Shown one piece after another: positions 1 to 9,149 of a DNA stretch of 64,000 nt (position 1 is the stretch's first letter; each line of letters begins with the position of its first letter). The DNA lies in the NCBI GenBank assembly GCA_942492795.1, contig OW818639.1, positions 1,178,001-1,242,000 of the forward strand, read 5' to 3'. The notes below the pieces were generated by a model, which was given only the letters and a program-made list of their open reading frames with translations, did not search any database and was not told the DNA's origin. Origin of the DNA: RGIG3178 sp942492795. Its GTDB lineage: Bacteria > Bacillota > Clostridia > Christensenellales > QAND01. The position numbers and the translations under genes were made by a program.

Positions 1-906
1 CATATCGGCTTTACGCCGGATACCGCAGGGCTTATATCCAACGCCAAAGCGGCGCTTGCAAGCGGCGCCATCCGGGGCGTTGTCATCCCGGGCACCGCAG
101 CCGCCGACAACGGCGCGCAGGTGCTGATGAAGGGGACAAAGGAGAACACGGTTAAGGTCGCCACGTTCACCACGTCCGTTGCGGGCAGCGCCGGACGGCT
201 TCAAAACGTCAACAGCGGCGCAACGCTGATCAACGGCTCGATCGTGAAACCCGGCGAAACTTTTTCCGTCAACGATACGCTGGGGCCGCGCGACGGATCG
301 CACAACGGGTTGTGGGCGAAGGCGCCGACGAATCTGGCAGGCGGTCATGAAATGCAATATGGCGGCGGACTGTGTCAGGTCTCAACCACGCTGTTCAACG
401 CCGTGTTCCGCGCCGATCTTGAGATCGTGGAATGGGTTCATCATTCCATTCCGTCCGCTTACGTGCAAATCGGGTGCGACGCCACCGTTTCCACCGGCGG
501 ACCGGATTTTAAATTCAAAAACAACACGGCCTGGCCGGTATACATTGTGATGTACTACAACAAGAGCACGAAGAAGCTGACCACGGATGTCTACGGAAGA
601 CCGCTGGAACCGGGCATCAAGATTGAATTGGTCGGCAAAAAGACCGGAACAAAACCGCAGCCAGAAACGATCGAATCTAAGGATCTCGAAAAGCTTCCTC
701 TGCGTGACGGTCGACCTGGCACATACAGCGAAAGCTACAGGGTTTGGTATAAACAGACCACGGCTACGGACGGCAAGACAACATGGACGGAATTCAAGCG
801 AGAGCTTCTTCATAAAAACCTGTATCCCGCTTTTGCAACCGTGATTGCATGGGTTGATCCAGCGACCAAGCCGACACCCACTCCTACTCCCAGCCCCGCT
901 CCATAA
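1..906 (+). CDS. VanW family surface protein, 5' end outside the window
   Basis: The reading frame is open from the first base, so the N-terminus lies upstream and 301 residues are visible. From about visible residue 50 it carries the VanW domain, with the hallmark GGGLCQVSTTLFNA near residue 121 and GGPDFKFKNNT further on. It ends in a Pro/Thr-rich tail (PTPTPTPSPAP), typical of a flexible wall-spanning segment. VanW proteins are extracytoplasmic and of unknown biochemistry; the family is named after an accessory gene of vancomycin-resistance clusters, but most members have no link to resistance. A second VanW gene follows 34 bases downstream in the same direction. Family assignment is firm; function is unknown. 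Confidence 0.88.
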   Translation, partial: HIGFTPDTAGLISNAKAALASGAIRGVVIPGTAAADNGAQVLMKGTKENTVKVATFTTSVAGSAGRLQNVNSGATLINGSIVKPGETFSVNDTLGPRDGSHNGLWAKAPTNLAGGHEMQYGGGLCQVSTTLFNAVFRADLEIVEWVHHSIPSAYVQIGCDATVSTGGPDFKFKNNTAWPVYIVMYYNKSTKKLTTDVYGRPLEPGIKIELVGKKTGTKPQPETIESKDLEKLPLRDGRPGTYSESYRVWYKQTTATDGKTTWTEFKRELLHKNLYPAFATVIAWVDPATKPTPTPTPSPAP

Positions 907-940
907 ATGTAACGGATTTTAACCCTAAGAGGAGACCAGT

Positions 941-2434
941 ATGCCAAAGAAAAAGAAAAAGAAGAGGGTTAATTTCTTTCGTGTTTTGCGTTTGTCGTTG
1001 ATACTTGTGGTGGTATGTGCGGTAGGACTGGGAGGATATATGCTCTTGGGAAACAGCATACCCGAACAAAAGGAGATGCAGATCCTCTTCGACGCGGGTA
1101 CCATACTGCCCACGACTTCCATCAACGGCGTGGATGTCAGTAATATGACGCCGGCGCAGGCGCGCATCGCCATCAACGATCAGGTGACACAAAAGGCAAG
1201 CGCTATATCCGTCAAGCTCCAATATACCGACCGGGTCGATGTACTGCCCTCGGCGAGCATCGGCATTTTTCCGAATGCAGACGATACCATCCGCAAAGCC
1301 ATGCTCCAAGGGCGTCAGGGCGGTATAACACAACGCAAAAATACACTCGCGAGCGGAACGGTGCAGGTGCTGACGCTCTCCTATGTTTATGACGAAAAAA
1401 CACTGGAGCAGAATGTACGATCTGCTGCCGCCGCGTTGAACACAGCCGCCATCGAGCCTATGGTCAGTGTGGACGAAAACGATCAGCTGATCGTCAGCGA
1501 AGGCAAGGACGGAATCGTCCTTGATGTGGAAACCTTTGTCACGCGCGTCAAGGCCGCCGTGACCAGCGGAACGTTCGGGCCGGTGCAAATGCCCGGAACG
1601 CCGTTGAAGGCTACGCTCAATACGGTGGAGGTCAAGGCAAACACCGTAAAGCGTTCTGAGTTCTCCACCATTTTTACCGATGCCAGCACGTCCGGGCGGG
1701 CGATGAACATCAAGAAGATGGCAGCCGTTTTATCCGGGCAGGCGGTGCTGCCGGGCGCTGAATTCTCTGTCAATACGCTGGCGGGGGACCGCACCATCGC
1801 CAACGGCTGGTATATGGCAAAGGGCATTGAAAACGGCGTTTACACCGACCAGCCGGGCGGGGGGATATGCCAGGTTTCAACGACGCTGTACGACGCAGTC
1901 TTAAAGGCGGATCTTCAAATAACCGAGCGCAGGCCGCACAGCATCCCGTCGCACTATGTCAACCGCGCGTTCGACGCGACGGTCAACAGCGGCGGACCGG
2001 ATTTCAAGTTCAAAAACAACACAAGCTATCCGATCTATGTCGTCATCCGTATAGACGAAAGCAAAGGCACCGGAACAGGCGTCAACAAAAAAGTGATCGT
2101 GGAAATCTGGGGACAGCCGCTTCCCAACGGGCAAACCATCCGGCTTGAGAGCAGGGATACCGCGCATGTGCCGTTTGATCCGATGGATGTCACCTATGTC
2201 ACGGATCCCGAATTGGTGCACGGCGGAAGGGACTATTGGGTCAGCGAACTCTGGCAGGTCTATTACGACGCCAGCGGCAAGAAGACGGGCAAGGAGAAAA
2301 GGGCCAACGTCAGCAGTTATGCAAGAAGCAAGCCTGCGCTGCTGGTCGGGACGACGCCCACACCAATGCCGTCGGTTTCACCCACAGCCACGCCAAAACC
2401 GTCTGCCACGCCCAAGCCCACAGCAACCCATTGA
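941..2434 (+). CDS. Membrane-anchored VanW family protein with peptidoglycan-binding-like domain
   Basis: 497 residues. A Lys-rich N-terminus is followed by one membrane segment (about residues 14-38), so the protein should be anchored with its bulk outside the cell. Residues about 80-225 look like the PG_binding_4 domain common in YoaR-type proteins, and residues about 240-380 form the VanW domain with GGGICQVSTTLYDA and GGPDFKFKNNT. The tail is Pro/Thr/Ser-rich (PTPMPSVSPTATPKPSATPK). AGGAG lies before the ATG. It is a paralogue of the preceding gene, which it probably follows in one transcript ending at the hairpin just downstream. A role in the cell wall is inferred from the domains; the exact activity is unknown. 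Confidence 0.88.
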   Translation: MPKKKKKKRVNFFRVLRLSLILVVVCAVGLGGYMLLGNSIPEQKEMQILFDAGTILPTTSINGVDVSNMTPAQARIAINDQVTQKASAISVKLQYTDRVDVLPSASIGIFPNADDTIRKAMLQGRQGGITQRKNTLASGTVQVLTLSYVYDEKTLEQNVRSAAAALNTAAIEPMVSVDENDQLIVSEGKDGIVLDVETFVTRVKAAVTSGTFGPVQMPGTPLKATLNTVEVKANTVKRSEFSTIFTDASTSGRAMNIKKMAAVLSGQAVLPGAEFSVNTLAGDRTIANGWYMAKGIENGVYTDQPGGGICQVSTTLYDAVLKADLQITERRPHSIPSHYVNRAFDATVNSGGPDFKFKNNTSYPIYVVIRIDESKGTGTGVNKKVIVEIWGQPLPNGQTIRLESRDTAHVPFDPMDVTYVTDPELVHGGRDYWVSELWQVYYDASGKKTGKEKRANVSSYARSKPALLVGTTPTPMPSVSPTATPKPSATPKPTATH

Positions 2435-2446
2435 AATAACAATCAT

Positions 2447-2477
2447 AAGCCGCCTTCTGACGAAGGCGGCTTTTTCG
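2447..2477 (+). terminator. Intrinsic terminator of the VanW genes
   Basis: Stem AAGCCGCCTTC / GAAGGCGGCTT with a short TGAC-type loop, followed by a T run. It lies 13 bases after the VanW stop codon. Confidence 0.85.
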
Positions 2478-2509
2478 TTTGCCGATTGGCTTTGATTTTC
2501 ATGCTCCGG

Positions 2510-2539
2510 TTGACGCGGCGCGTTTGAGGGTGGTATATT
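2510..2539 (+). promoter_or_regulatory. Probable promoter of the Lrp/aminotransferase operon
   Basis: TTGACG and TATATT separated by 18 bases, 60 bases upstream of the Lrp start codon and downstream of the preceding terminator. Confidence 0.6.
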
Positions 2540-2598
2540 CAAAAGAACACCGAAAAGCGGTGAACACTTATCATCATTTGCGCAAAGGAGTTTTGGAG

Positions 2599-3096
2599 AT
2601 GAATCAGCTCGATCGTTCTATTTTGGAAATACTGGACAACGATGCCCGTACAGAGGCAAAGGATATTGCCGTAATGCTGGGCTGCGAAGAAGCTGTGGTT
2701 AAAAACGCCATTGCGCAATTGGAAAATGACAAGGTGCTGCTCAAATATACCACCATCGTGAATACCGAAAAGTGCGGCCTGGACGACAACGGCGTGCGGG
2801 CGCTGATCGAAGTGCGCGTCATGCCGCAGCGCGATTACGGGTTTGACGCCGTAGCGTGCCGCATCGCGCGGTTTGAAGAAGTGAAGATGATGTACCTGAT
2901 GAGCGGCGCGTACGATCTGATGGTGATCCTCGACGGGGCCAACATCAAGGAAGTATCGCAGTTTGTCACCAGCAAGCTTTCCACCATCGAAGGCGTTTTG
3001 GGAACCACAACGCATTTTATCCTGAAAAAATACAAGGACCAGGGCGTCTATTTTGAACAGGAAGAATACGATAACCGCCTGAAGGTGACGCCATGA
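2599..3096 (+). CDS. Lrp/AsnC family transcriptional regulator
   Basis: 165 residues from the ATG preceded by AAAGGAG; a longer reading frame upstream has no ribosome binding site and covers the promoter, so it was not used. The N-terminal third is a winged-helix domain (MNQLDRSILEILDNDART, then a helix-turn-helix ending near residue 55). The rest is an AsnC/RAM-type ligand-binding and oligomerisation domain. Members sense amino acids or related metabolites and often control an adjacent gene. Here the stop codon overlaps the start of a class I/II aminotransferase by four bases, so the two are translationally coupled, and the regulator probably responds to that enzyme's substrate. The ligand cannot be read from the sequence. 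Confidence 0.9.
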   Translation: MNQLDRSILEILDNDARTEAKDIAVMLGCEEAVVKNAIAQLENDKVLLKYTTIVNTEKCGLDDNGVRALIEVRVMPQRDYGFDAVACRIARFEEVKMMYLMSGAYDLMVILDGANIKEVSQFVTSKLSTIEGVLGTTTHFILKKYKDQGVYFEQEEYDNRLKVTP

Positions 3097-4265
3097 AAGC
3101 AGCCGACAGGATAGCCAAACACGTTGCCGCGCTGCCGCCATCCGGGATCCGCAGGTTTTTTGATCTCGTTTCGGAGATGGAAGATGCCATTTCGCTTTCC
3201 GTGGGAGAGCCGGATTTCAGAACACCATGGAATATCAGCGAAAGCGCCATATTCGCCATCGAAAAAGGACACACGCATTATACCTCCAACGCCGGCATCC
3301 TGCCGCTTCGGAAGCTCATATGCCGGTATTATCAGGAGCGCTATGACGTAAGCTACGCTCCCGAGGATGCACTGGTGACCGTAGGCGCCAGCGAAGGGAT
3401 CGATTTGGCGCTGCGCGCGTTGATCGAACCGGGCGACGAGGTTATCGTCCCGGCACCGAGCTATGTTTCGTATGCGCCGGGCGTGATCCTTTCGGGCGGC
3501 GTACCCATCGCCGCGCCGACAAGCTCGGATAACGCGTGCAAAATAACGCCGCAGATGATTCAAAGCCTTGTAACACCGCGCACCAAAGCGATGATATTGC
3601 CCTATCCAAACAACCCGACAGGCGCCATTTTGACAAAGGAAGAGCTTGAGGGACTGGCGGAAGTGATCGAAAAAACGGATATGATCGTTATATCCGATGA
3701 AATATATTCGGAACTGACCTACGGCAGGCGGCATACGTCCATCGCAAGCATTCCGTCGATGTATGAGCGCACCGTCGTGCTAAACGGTTTTTCCAAGGCG
3801 TTTGCCATGACAGGCTGGCGGCTTGGGTATATGCTGGCGCCGCGCGACCTTTTGCAGCCGATGCTGCGCATCCATCAGTACGTCATCATGTGCGCGTCAA
3901 CGATGAGCCAATACGCAGGGCTGGAAGCCCTTCGCAGCGGGTTTGAAGACGGCTTCGCGCAGGTGGAGAAAATGGTGCGCGAATACGACCGCAGACGCCG
4001 GTTCCTGTTAAAAGGTCTTGAGGAGATCGGCCTGCCATGCTTTGAGCCCGAAGGCGCGTTTTACGCGTTCCCGGACATCCGTGCTACCGGACTTTCGAGC
4101 GAAGAATTCTGCAAACAGCTGTTGAACAGCAAGAAGATCGCAGTGGTTCCGGGCAACGCCTTTGGCGAAAGCGGGGAAGGGTTCGTACGCATCTCCTACG
4201 CCGCGAGCATGCAAAATATTCAGACGGCGCTTGCGCGCATGGAAGAATTCTTACAGGGAAGGTAA
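3093..4265 (+). CDS. PLP-dependent class I/II aminotransferase
   Basis: 390 residues, fold-type I aminotransferase of the AspC/PatA type. Recognisable elements: SVGEPDFRTP near residue 36, YPNNPTGAIL with Asn174, Asp202 in SDEIYSEL (pairs with the PLP ring nitrogen), the Schiff-base Lys235 in NGFSKAFAMTGWRLGY, and a C-terminal FVRISYA carrying the carboxylate-binding Arg. It transfers an amino group between an amino acid and a 2-oxo acid in the cytoplasm. The start ATG overlaps the stop of the Lrp-type gene. This pairing is widespread in Clostridia. Substrate preference (aspartate, aromatic or other) cannot be decided here. Confidence 0.93.
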   Translation: MKAADRIAKHVAALPPSGIRRFFDLVSEMEDAISLSVGEPDFRTPWNISESAIFAIEKGHTHYTSNAGILPLRKLICRYYQERYDVSYAPEDALVTVGASEGIDLALRALIEPGDEVIVPAPSYVSYAPGVILSGGVPIAAPTSSDNACKITPQMIQSLVTPRTKAMILPYPNNPTGAILTKEELEGLAEVIEKTDMIVISDEIYSELTYGRRHTSIASIPSMYERTVVLNGFSKAFAMTGWRLGYMLAPRDLLQPMLRIHQYVIMCASTMSQYAGLEALRSGFEDGFAQVEKMVREYDRRRRFLLKGLEEIGLPCFEPEGAFYAFPDIRATGLSSEEFCKQLLNSKKIAVVPGNAFGESGEGFVRISYAASMQNIQTALARMEEFLQGR

Positions 4266-4342
4266 AAAAGTGGCGGAAATGGTCTTGAGGGGTTGGATGA
4301 AGCCGTACGGGACTTTTGCCATAGATTTGGCAGGGTGCTTTG

Positions 4343-5194
4343 ATGGCGGATATTAAGCTCATCGCGACGGACCTTGACGGGACGTTTTTGCTGGATCATA
4401 CAACGCCGCATCCGAAAAATGTACAAGCCCTGCTTCGCTGCAGACGGATGGGGATCGCCTTTTGCGCCTGTACGGGCAGAAACAGGACCGGTGCGCTTCC
4501 GATACTCCGTCAGGTACCGTTTGACCGGTATTGCGTTATCAACAACGGTGCCGCTATCTATGACAGCGAATCGGACAGCCTGTGTTATCGCAACCGGTTC
4601 GATCCGCAAGTGGCGTATCAGATCATCGCGGCATGCGCCGAGAATCCAAACGTACAAATAGACGCAAGCACCACCGACCGCACGCATGTGCTTGAAAGCA
4701 GGATGCAGATAGAGCGCCGCCTCATGTGGGAACAACGGGTGAAAACCGATCCGCAGATGGCAAGAACCTTTGTTCTCAACAGGAGTGTCGAGGAGCTGGT
4801 GGACGCCTGCAAGGATGATATGCAGCGCATCAATATCAACCTCAACATCCTTCAGGCGGGTGTTTTGGCTGAGGTATACGCCAAATTGAGTGCCATCACC
4901 GGGGTGGAAATCACCGCGAGCAGACCGGGCAACATGGAAATAACCCCGAAGGACGGCACCAAAGCGGAAGCGCTCAGCGTGCTGGCGGACATCTACAACG
5001 CCGAGCCACAAAATGTGATGGCGTTTGGGGATAATTACAACGACATCCACATGATTTTATGGGCGGGTACGGGCATTGCGATGGGCAATGCCGACCAACG
5101 GCTCAAGAGCATCGCGGACTATGTGACGGAAACCTGTGAAAATGGCGGTGTGGCGAAAGCCATCGAACGCATCGTGTTTTCGCACAACGCATAG
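4343..5194 (+). CDS. HAD-IIB (Cof-type) phosphatase, paralogue 1 of 6
   Basis: 283 residues from the ATG (AGGG a few bases upstream; a TTG one codon earlier is possible). Haloacid dehalogenase superfamily, Cof subfamily: motif I DLDGTFL near residue 9 (nucleophile and acid Asp), motif II Thr in CTGRN, a Lys in PKDGTKAEAL, and the Mg-binding motif FGDNYNDIHM. The large middle part is the C2B cap that sets substrate choice. Such enzymes dephosphorylate sugar phosphates, nucleotides or cofactors such as PLP and FMN. First of six paralogues, 77 bases after the aminotransferase and probably co-transcribed with it. The substrate is unknown. Confidence 0.88.
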   Translation: MADIKLIATDLDGTFLLDHTTPHPKNVQALLRCRRMGIAFCACTGRNRTGALPILRQVPFDRYCVINNGAAIYDSESDSLCYRNRFDPQVAYQIIAACAENPNVQIDASTTDRTHVLESRMQIERRLMWEQRVKTDPQMARTFVLNRSVEELVDACKDDMQRININLNILQAGVLAEVYAKLSAITGVEITASRPGNMEITPKDGTKAEALSVLADIYNAEPQNVMAFGDNYNDIHMILWAGTGIAMGNADQRLKSIADYVTETCENGGVAKAIERIVFSHNA

Positions 5195-5212
5195 CCGGAA
5201 GGAGGGGTTGCC

Positions 5213-6046
5213 ATGGCTTCGATCAAACTTATCGTAACGGACTTGGACGGAACATTTCTCACGGACGTCTATACGCCGCATCCCGAAAACGTGCGGGCCA
5301 TGCGGGCCTGCCAGGAAGCGGGCATCCCGGTATGCGCGCTGACGGGACGAAACTGGACAGAGTGTAAAAAGATCGTGTTGGGCGCAAATTTTGACAGGTT
5401 TTGCGGCATCAACAACGGCACGGCCATCATGGATACGCGCGCGCAGGACTTGCGCTATCGCAACAGGTTCCATCCGTCCGTTGTTTCGGACTTGATCCGC
5501 CTGGCGCTTTCGCTTCAAGAGGCCCGGTTTTGCGTGTCGGGCACCTATCAAACGTACCAGCTAAAGCAAAGACAGGTCAGGTCTTTCTATGGACCAACCG
5601 AAGCGTATATGTATGACGAATCCATCCTGCCCGTTGCGTTTTACGATACCATGGAAGAATTGGCGGAACACTGCCGTGATGACGCACAGCGGTTGTTTTT
5701 GGAACTGCCCTATTCCGACGCCGCGATGCGCAAGAAGATTTATGCGCTGGTCAACGACATCGTTCCGGCGGATATAACCTCCAGCGGCGACGACGGGCTT
5801 GATATCATGCCGCAGGGCGCGAGCAAGATTGACGCGCTGAATGTGCTTGCGGATATATACAATGTGCGCATGCAGAATGTCATGGCCTTCGGGGACAGCA
5901 TCAACGATCTTACGATGCTCAAGGCCGCCGGCGTGGGCGTTGCGATGGCAAACGGCGATCCGGCGCTTAAAAAGCAGGCGGATCAAATCGCACCCTCCAA
6001 TACGGAGGGCGGATTTGCGAAGGTTATTTGGCAGTCGGTATTGTAA
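5213..6046 (+). CDS. HAD-IIB (Cof-type) phosphatase, paralogue 2 of 6
   Basis: 277 residues; GGAAGGAGGGG sits just before the ATG. Motif I is DLDGTFL, motif II LTGRNW, the Lys motif PQGASKIDAL, and the metal motif FGDSINDLTML. INNGTAIMD is the conserved turn that precedes the cap domain. All catalytic residues are present, so this should be an active phosphatase. It follows paralogue 1 by 18 bases and is the last gene before an intrinsic terminator, so copies 1 and 2 belong to the upstream transcript. The cap sequence differs strongly from its neighbours, suggesting a different substrate. Confidence 0.88.
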   Translation: MASIKLIVTDLDGTFLTDVYTPHPENVRAMRACQEAGIPVCALTGRNWTECKKIVLGANFDRFCGINNGTAIMDTRAQDLRYRNRFHPSVVSDLIRLALSLQEARFCVSGTYQTYQLKQRQVRSFYGPTEAYMYDESILPVAFYDTMEELAEHCRDDAQRLFLELPYSDAAMRKKIYALVNDIVPADITSSGDDGLDIMPQGASKIDALNVLADIYNVRMQNVMAFGDSINDLTMLKAAGVGVAMANGDPALKKQADQIAPSNTEGGFAKVIWQSVL

Positions 6047-6082
6047 AATCGGCGAATCGTTGATTTTCTAAAGGTAAAAAGC

Positions 6083-6107
6083 AAGCGCCACGACAGTGGC
6101 GCTTTTT
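6083..6107 (+). terminator. Intrinsic terminator after HAD copy 2
   Basis: Stem GCGCCAC / GTGGCGC with loop GACA, then five T. Confidence 0.85.
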
Positions 6108-6376
6108 GCATCGCAACAGATGCGGACAGAGGAGCATTGCATTGCACGCACAACCCGGAACAGGTAAATATTTGTTGGCTGAGCATCTTTTTGGATGCCT
6201 CATTCTGAATTGTTATGCAAAACAAGTTACATCGGATAAATTGCGGTAAGGCAAGTCAACGGCATTTAAGAAAATAAACAGGTTTGGCCGGAAAAGCCGG
6301 GGTGCAAAAAGGGCCTTTATATATCCGCAAACGGGAGCAAGAATCCAAATAATGGCAAAGGACTGGTGCGCCGGTC

Positions 6377-6405
6377 TTGCCGAGCGGGAAATTAGATTGT
6401 ATACT
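6377..6405 (+). promoter_or_regulatory. Promoter of HAD copy 3
   Basis: TTGCCG and TATACT separated by exactly 17 bases, 38 bases upstream of the start codon chosen for copy 3. Sigma-A type. Confidence 0.7.
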
Positions 6406-6442
6406 GTAACCAAGTGTTTGTAACAGGATGGGACGGGATAGC

Positions 6443-7297
6443 ATGGCGGATATTCGGTTGATTGTCACCGATTTGGATGGGACGTTTTTGCTGACCCATA
6501 ACGACGCCCATCAGGAGAATGTCCGCGCGCTGCGCCACGCTCAGAACAACGGCATTATGGTATGCGCCTGCACCAGCCGAAGCTGGACGATGTGCCGCTA
6601 CGTTGTCAAACGCTACGGTTTTGATCCGCTGACCATCACCTCCGGCGGTGCTTCCATCGTCGACGCGGATACCGAAGAACCGTTGTTTTTAAAGACCATA
6701 CAGCCGACGGCGCTTCTGCCGATTCTTTACGCATCCTGGCGTACCGGGATCGAAATGATGCAGGTGTTCTGCACCGATGAGTGTGCCGCTTTTGGCAGCG
6801 GGATCGAGGACCGGATGATCCGTTCGCAGGTTCGCAACGCCAATATCCCGCACGATCAGCGGGAAAATTTCAGACAATACAAGCAATTTTTGGACATGTT
6901 CTATGCGGTAGAGAACAAGAGCGAGCTGGTGAACCTGCTCACAAAAGGTCATTCGGGGCTTATCCCGGCGAAACTTGTGGATATCGTGGAACAGTTGGAT
7001 GCGTTTGATCTGTCCGTATCCTCACAGGGTTATGTGGACGCCGTGCCGCGCGGATGCGATAAAGGCAGAGCGTTGCAGCGGCTGTGCCGCATGCTTGAGA
7101 TCGACCGCGAAAACGTGATGGCGATCGGCGACGAGGAAAACGACATCCCCATGCTGCATTGGGCGGGCGTCGGCGTCGCGATGGGCCAGTCGGATGATAT
7201 GGTAAAGCGCGCCGCGGACATTGTCACGGTGGACAACCGGGATGCGGGCGTCGCGAAAGCCATCTATGAGGTGGCGCTCGGGTACAGCTTTGAGTGA
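6443..7297 (+). CDS. HAD-IIB (Cof-type) phosphatase, paralogue 3 of 6
   Basis: 284 residues from the second of two in-frame ATGs, chosen because the product MADIRLIVTDLDGTFL then aligns with copy 1 and a GGGA lies five bases upstream; a start 15 bases earlier is possible. Motif I DLDGTFL, motif II CTSRSW (Ser in place of the usual Gly), Lys motif PRGCDKGRAL, metal motif IGDEENDIPML. The turn before the cap reads SGGASIVD rather than NNGA. It has its own promoter and a terminator overlapping its stop, so it appears to be a single-gene unit. Substrate unknown. Confidence 0.87.
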   Translation: MADIRLIVTDLDGTFLLTHNDAHQENVRALRHAQNNGIMVCACTSRSWTMCRYVVKRYGFDPLTITSGGASIVDADTEEPLFLKTIQPTALLPILYASWRTGIEMMQVFCTDECAAFGSGIEDRMIRSQVRNANIPHDQRENFRQYKQFLDMFYAVENKSELVNLLTKGHSGLIPAKLVDIVEQLDAFDLSVSSQGYVDAVPRGCDKGRALQRLCRMLEIDRENVMAIGDEENDIPMLHWAGVGVAMGQSDDMVKRAADIVTVDNRDAGVAKAIYEVALGYSFE

Positions 7298-7324
7298 ACG
7301 GCAGGTATTTGTGCCGTTCTTTTC
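7296..7324 (+). terminator. Intrinsic terminator after HAD copy 3
   Basis: Stem GAACGGCA / TGCCGTTC with an 8-base loop and a following T-rich tract; its left arm overlaps the stop codon of copy 3. Confidence 0.7.
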
Positions 7325-7453
7325 TATATACAGCCTGATCGCGGACAACAAAATGTCACCCGGGATCAAACAGGCCAATTTTGGTTTTACGCGGATAAAC
7401 GGGGGCAGCACAGCTGATTCTTTATCCGTTAGTCTATTTTTAAAGGGGATTTT

Positions 7454-8302
7454 ATGGCAATTCGTTTGATTGTGACCGATTTGGACGGAACGTATTTGCA
7501 CCAATCCAGCCTTTCTGATGAAAACAAGCAAGCGGTGGAACTGGCGCAAAAACAAGGCGTTAAAGTGATGGCGTGCACGGGGCGCAACTGGGCAATGTGC
7601 GACTGGCTGATCCCGACGCTTAACTTTGACGACTATTGCGTCACCAGCAACGGCGCATCCATCGTGCATACGCAAAGCGGTGAGATCGTCCATACCAAAC
7701 GGCTCGACCCCAATTGGCTGCCCGTCCTTTTTGATGCGGGCATGCGAAGCGGTCGGCCGTTTGATGTTTATTGCGGGCCTTTTATTCACACCTATACGCC
7801 AAGGCGTTCCAGATGGACGCTTTTGAGCGAAGAGCGTGCGAAAAGCGCGCCCGCGGGACACTATACAAAATTCCGTCATTTTGATACGTATGACAGCTGG
7901 CTTGAAGCGACCAGGGATGTGGCGGAGATATTCCGCTTAGAGGCGGAACCGGGGCAACCCTATCCGAAGGAGATGCAGCAGGCTGTGGATCAATATGACA
8001 TGGGCGACAACATCACCATGAGCTTTATCGACCATTACGATCTGTGCCATCCGCAGGCGACCAAACAGAACGCGATCGAGTTTATCTGCCAGAAGCTTTC
8101 CATTTCGCGCAGCGAAGTGATGGCGCTGGGCGACAGCGATAACGACACCGGCATGATACGCTACGCCGGCATCGGCGTCGCGATGGGCGACGCGAAGGAG
8201 GATGTGCGCAACGCGGCAAACGTTGTGGCGCCTTCCTGTGCACAAAACGGGTTTGCGTGGGCAATTCACCGGTTTGTGCTGCGGCAGGACGGCAATGCGT
8301 GA
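7454..8302 (+). CDS. HAD-IIB (Cof-type) phosphatase, paralogue 4 of 6
   Basis: 282 residues; AAAGGGG precedes the ATG. Motif I DLDGTYL, motif II CTGRNW, Lys in PQATKQNAIEF and metal motif LGDSDNDTGMI are all intact. The cap contains a basic stretch (YTPRRSRWTLLSEERAK) not seen in its neighbours. Its last codons overlap the start of copy 5, so copies 4, 5 and 6 form a tightly coupled three-gene unit. Predicted soluble phosphatase of a small phosphorylated metabolite. Confidence 0.88.
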   Translation: MAIRLIVTDLDGTYLHQSSLSDENKQAVELAQKQGVKVMACTGRNWAMCDWLIPTLNFDDYCVTSNGASIVHTQSGEIVHTKRLDPNWLPVLFDAGMRSGRPFDVYCGPFIHTYTPRRSRWTLLSEERAKSAPAGHYTKFRHFDTYDSWLEATRDVAEIFRLEAEPGQPYPKEMQQAVDQYDMGDNITMSFIDHYDLCHPQATKQNAIEFICQKLSISRSEVMALGDSDNDTGMIRYAGIGVAMGDAKEDVRNAANVVAPSCAQNGFAWAIHRFVLRQDGNA

Positions 8303-9149
8303 TATCGGTCTTATCGTAACGGATCTCGACAATACGTTTACAAACAGCAAATATGATTTTTGTCCCGAAAACGGTGAAGCGGTCCGGCTTGCCCAAAAGA
8401 TGGGCATCCGCGTTTGTGCCTGCACAGCACGCAACTGGGGACTGGCAAAAGGGCAGGTTCGCCGCGCAGGGTTTGACCAATATACCGTCACCTCAAACGG
8501 CGGATCGATTGTGGACAACGATACCGGGATACCGGTTGTCAGGCATCGCCTTGAAGCGTCCGATGTGGAGAGGCTGCTGTTGATCGGAATCAAACACAGC
8601 GCCTGTGTTGGCGTATATACCAACGAGCAAATCCTATATTTGGACGGGCAAGCGGCGGCGCACTATTGCGCGTATCCCGGACAATGGGCAACCGTGGACA
8701 GGGATCTTGCCATTCCTGCCACATGCTGCAAAAGCGTGCTTGAGATGGTGGTCTTAGGGGCAGAGGCGGCGGAACTTGTGGAGATAAGCCGGCCGGATTT
8801 TTCCTCGCTCGATGAAGAGGAACGCGCGTTTCTCTCGAAGTTTTCCGTTTCGGGCATCGGGGGCTACTGCCTGTTTGTGCTGCAACAGGGCGTCAGCAAA
8901 TTGAGCGGCGTGCAGGAGCTGTCAAAGATTATGGGCATCCCGCGCGAACGGGTGATGGCAGTCGGCGACAATATCAACGATGTCGAAATGCTGCAATGGG
9001 CGGGCATCGGCGTGGCGGTAGCAAACGGGGATGACAGAGCGAAGGCTGCTGCGGATTATATTACACTCGATCACGATAAAGCCGGCTTTTACCACGCCGT
9101 GATGGAATTGGCGATAGGCGAAGGTTCCGGCAGAAGGAGAAATATATGA
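8295..9149 (+). CDS. HAD-IIB (Cof-type) phosphatase, paralogue 5 of 6, with altered motif I
   Basis: 284 residues. The ATG chosen overlaps the end of copy 4 by eight bases and has AGGA upstream; a longer in-frame extension inside copy 4 has no homology. Motif I is DLDNTF, with Asn in place of the usual Gly after the second Asp; both catalytic Asp residues remain. Motif II is CTARNW, the Lys lies in QQGVSKLSGV and the metal motif is VGDNINDVEML. The cap region is the most divergent of the six. It is probably still an active phosphatase, but with altered loop geometry. Translationally coupled to both neighbours. Confidence 0.86.
   Translation: MRDIGLIVTDLDNTFTNSKYDFCPENGEAVRLAQKMGIRVCACTARNWGLAKGQVRRAGFDQYTVTSNGGSIVDNDTGIPVVRHRLEASDVERLLLIGIKHSACVGVYTNEQILYLDGQAAAHYCAYPGQWATVDRDLAIPATCCKSVLEMVVLGAEAAELVEISRPDFSSLDEEERAFLSKFSVSGIGGYCLFVLQQGVSKLSGVQELSKIMGIPRERVMAVGDNINDVEMLQWAGIGVAVANGDDRAKAAADYITLDHDKAGFYHAVMELAIGEGSGRRRNI

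Larger units (their letters stand above)
6047..6442. other. Gene-free interval between HAD copies 2 and 3
   Basis: It holds the terminator of the upstream transcript at its left end and a good promoter at its right end. About 270 bases between them have no coding potential that I can support and no recognisable RNA. Confidence 0.6.

Noticed and set aside
382..813. Long antisense frames opposite the VanW genes
   Set aside because: No ribosome binding sites or homology; they mirror the codon bias of the true genes.
1..2434. Vancomycin resistance cluster
   Set aside because: VanW domains alone are widespread; no vanHAX-type ligase, dehydrogenase or two-component genes lie nearby.
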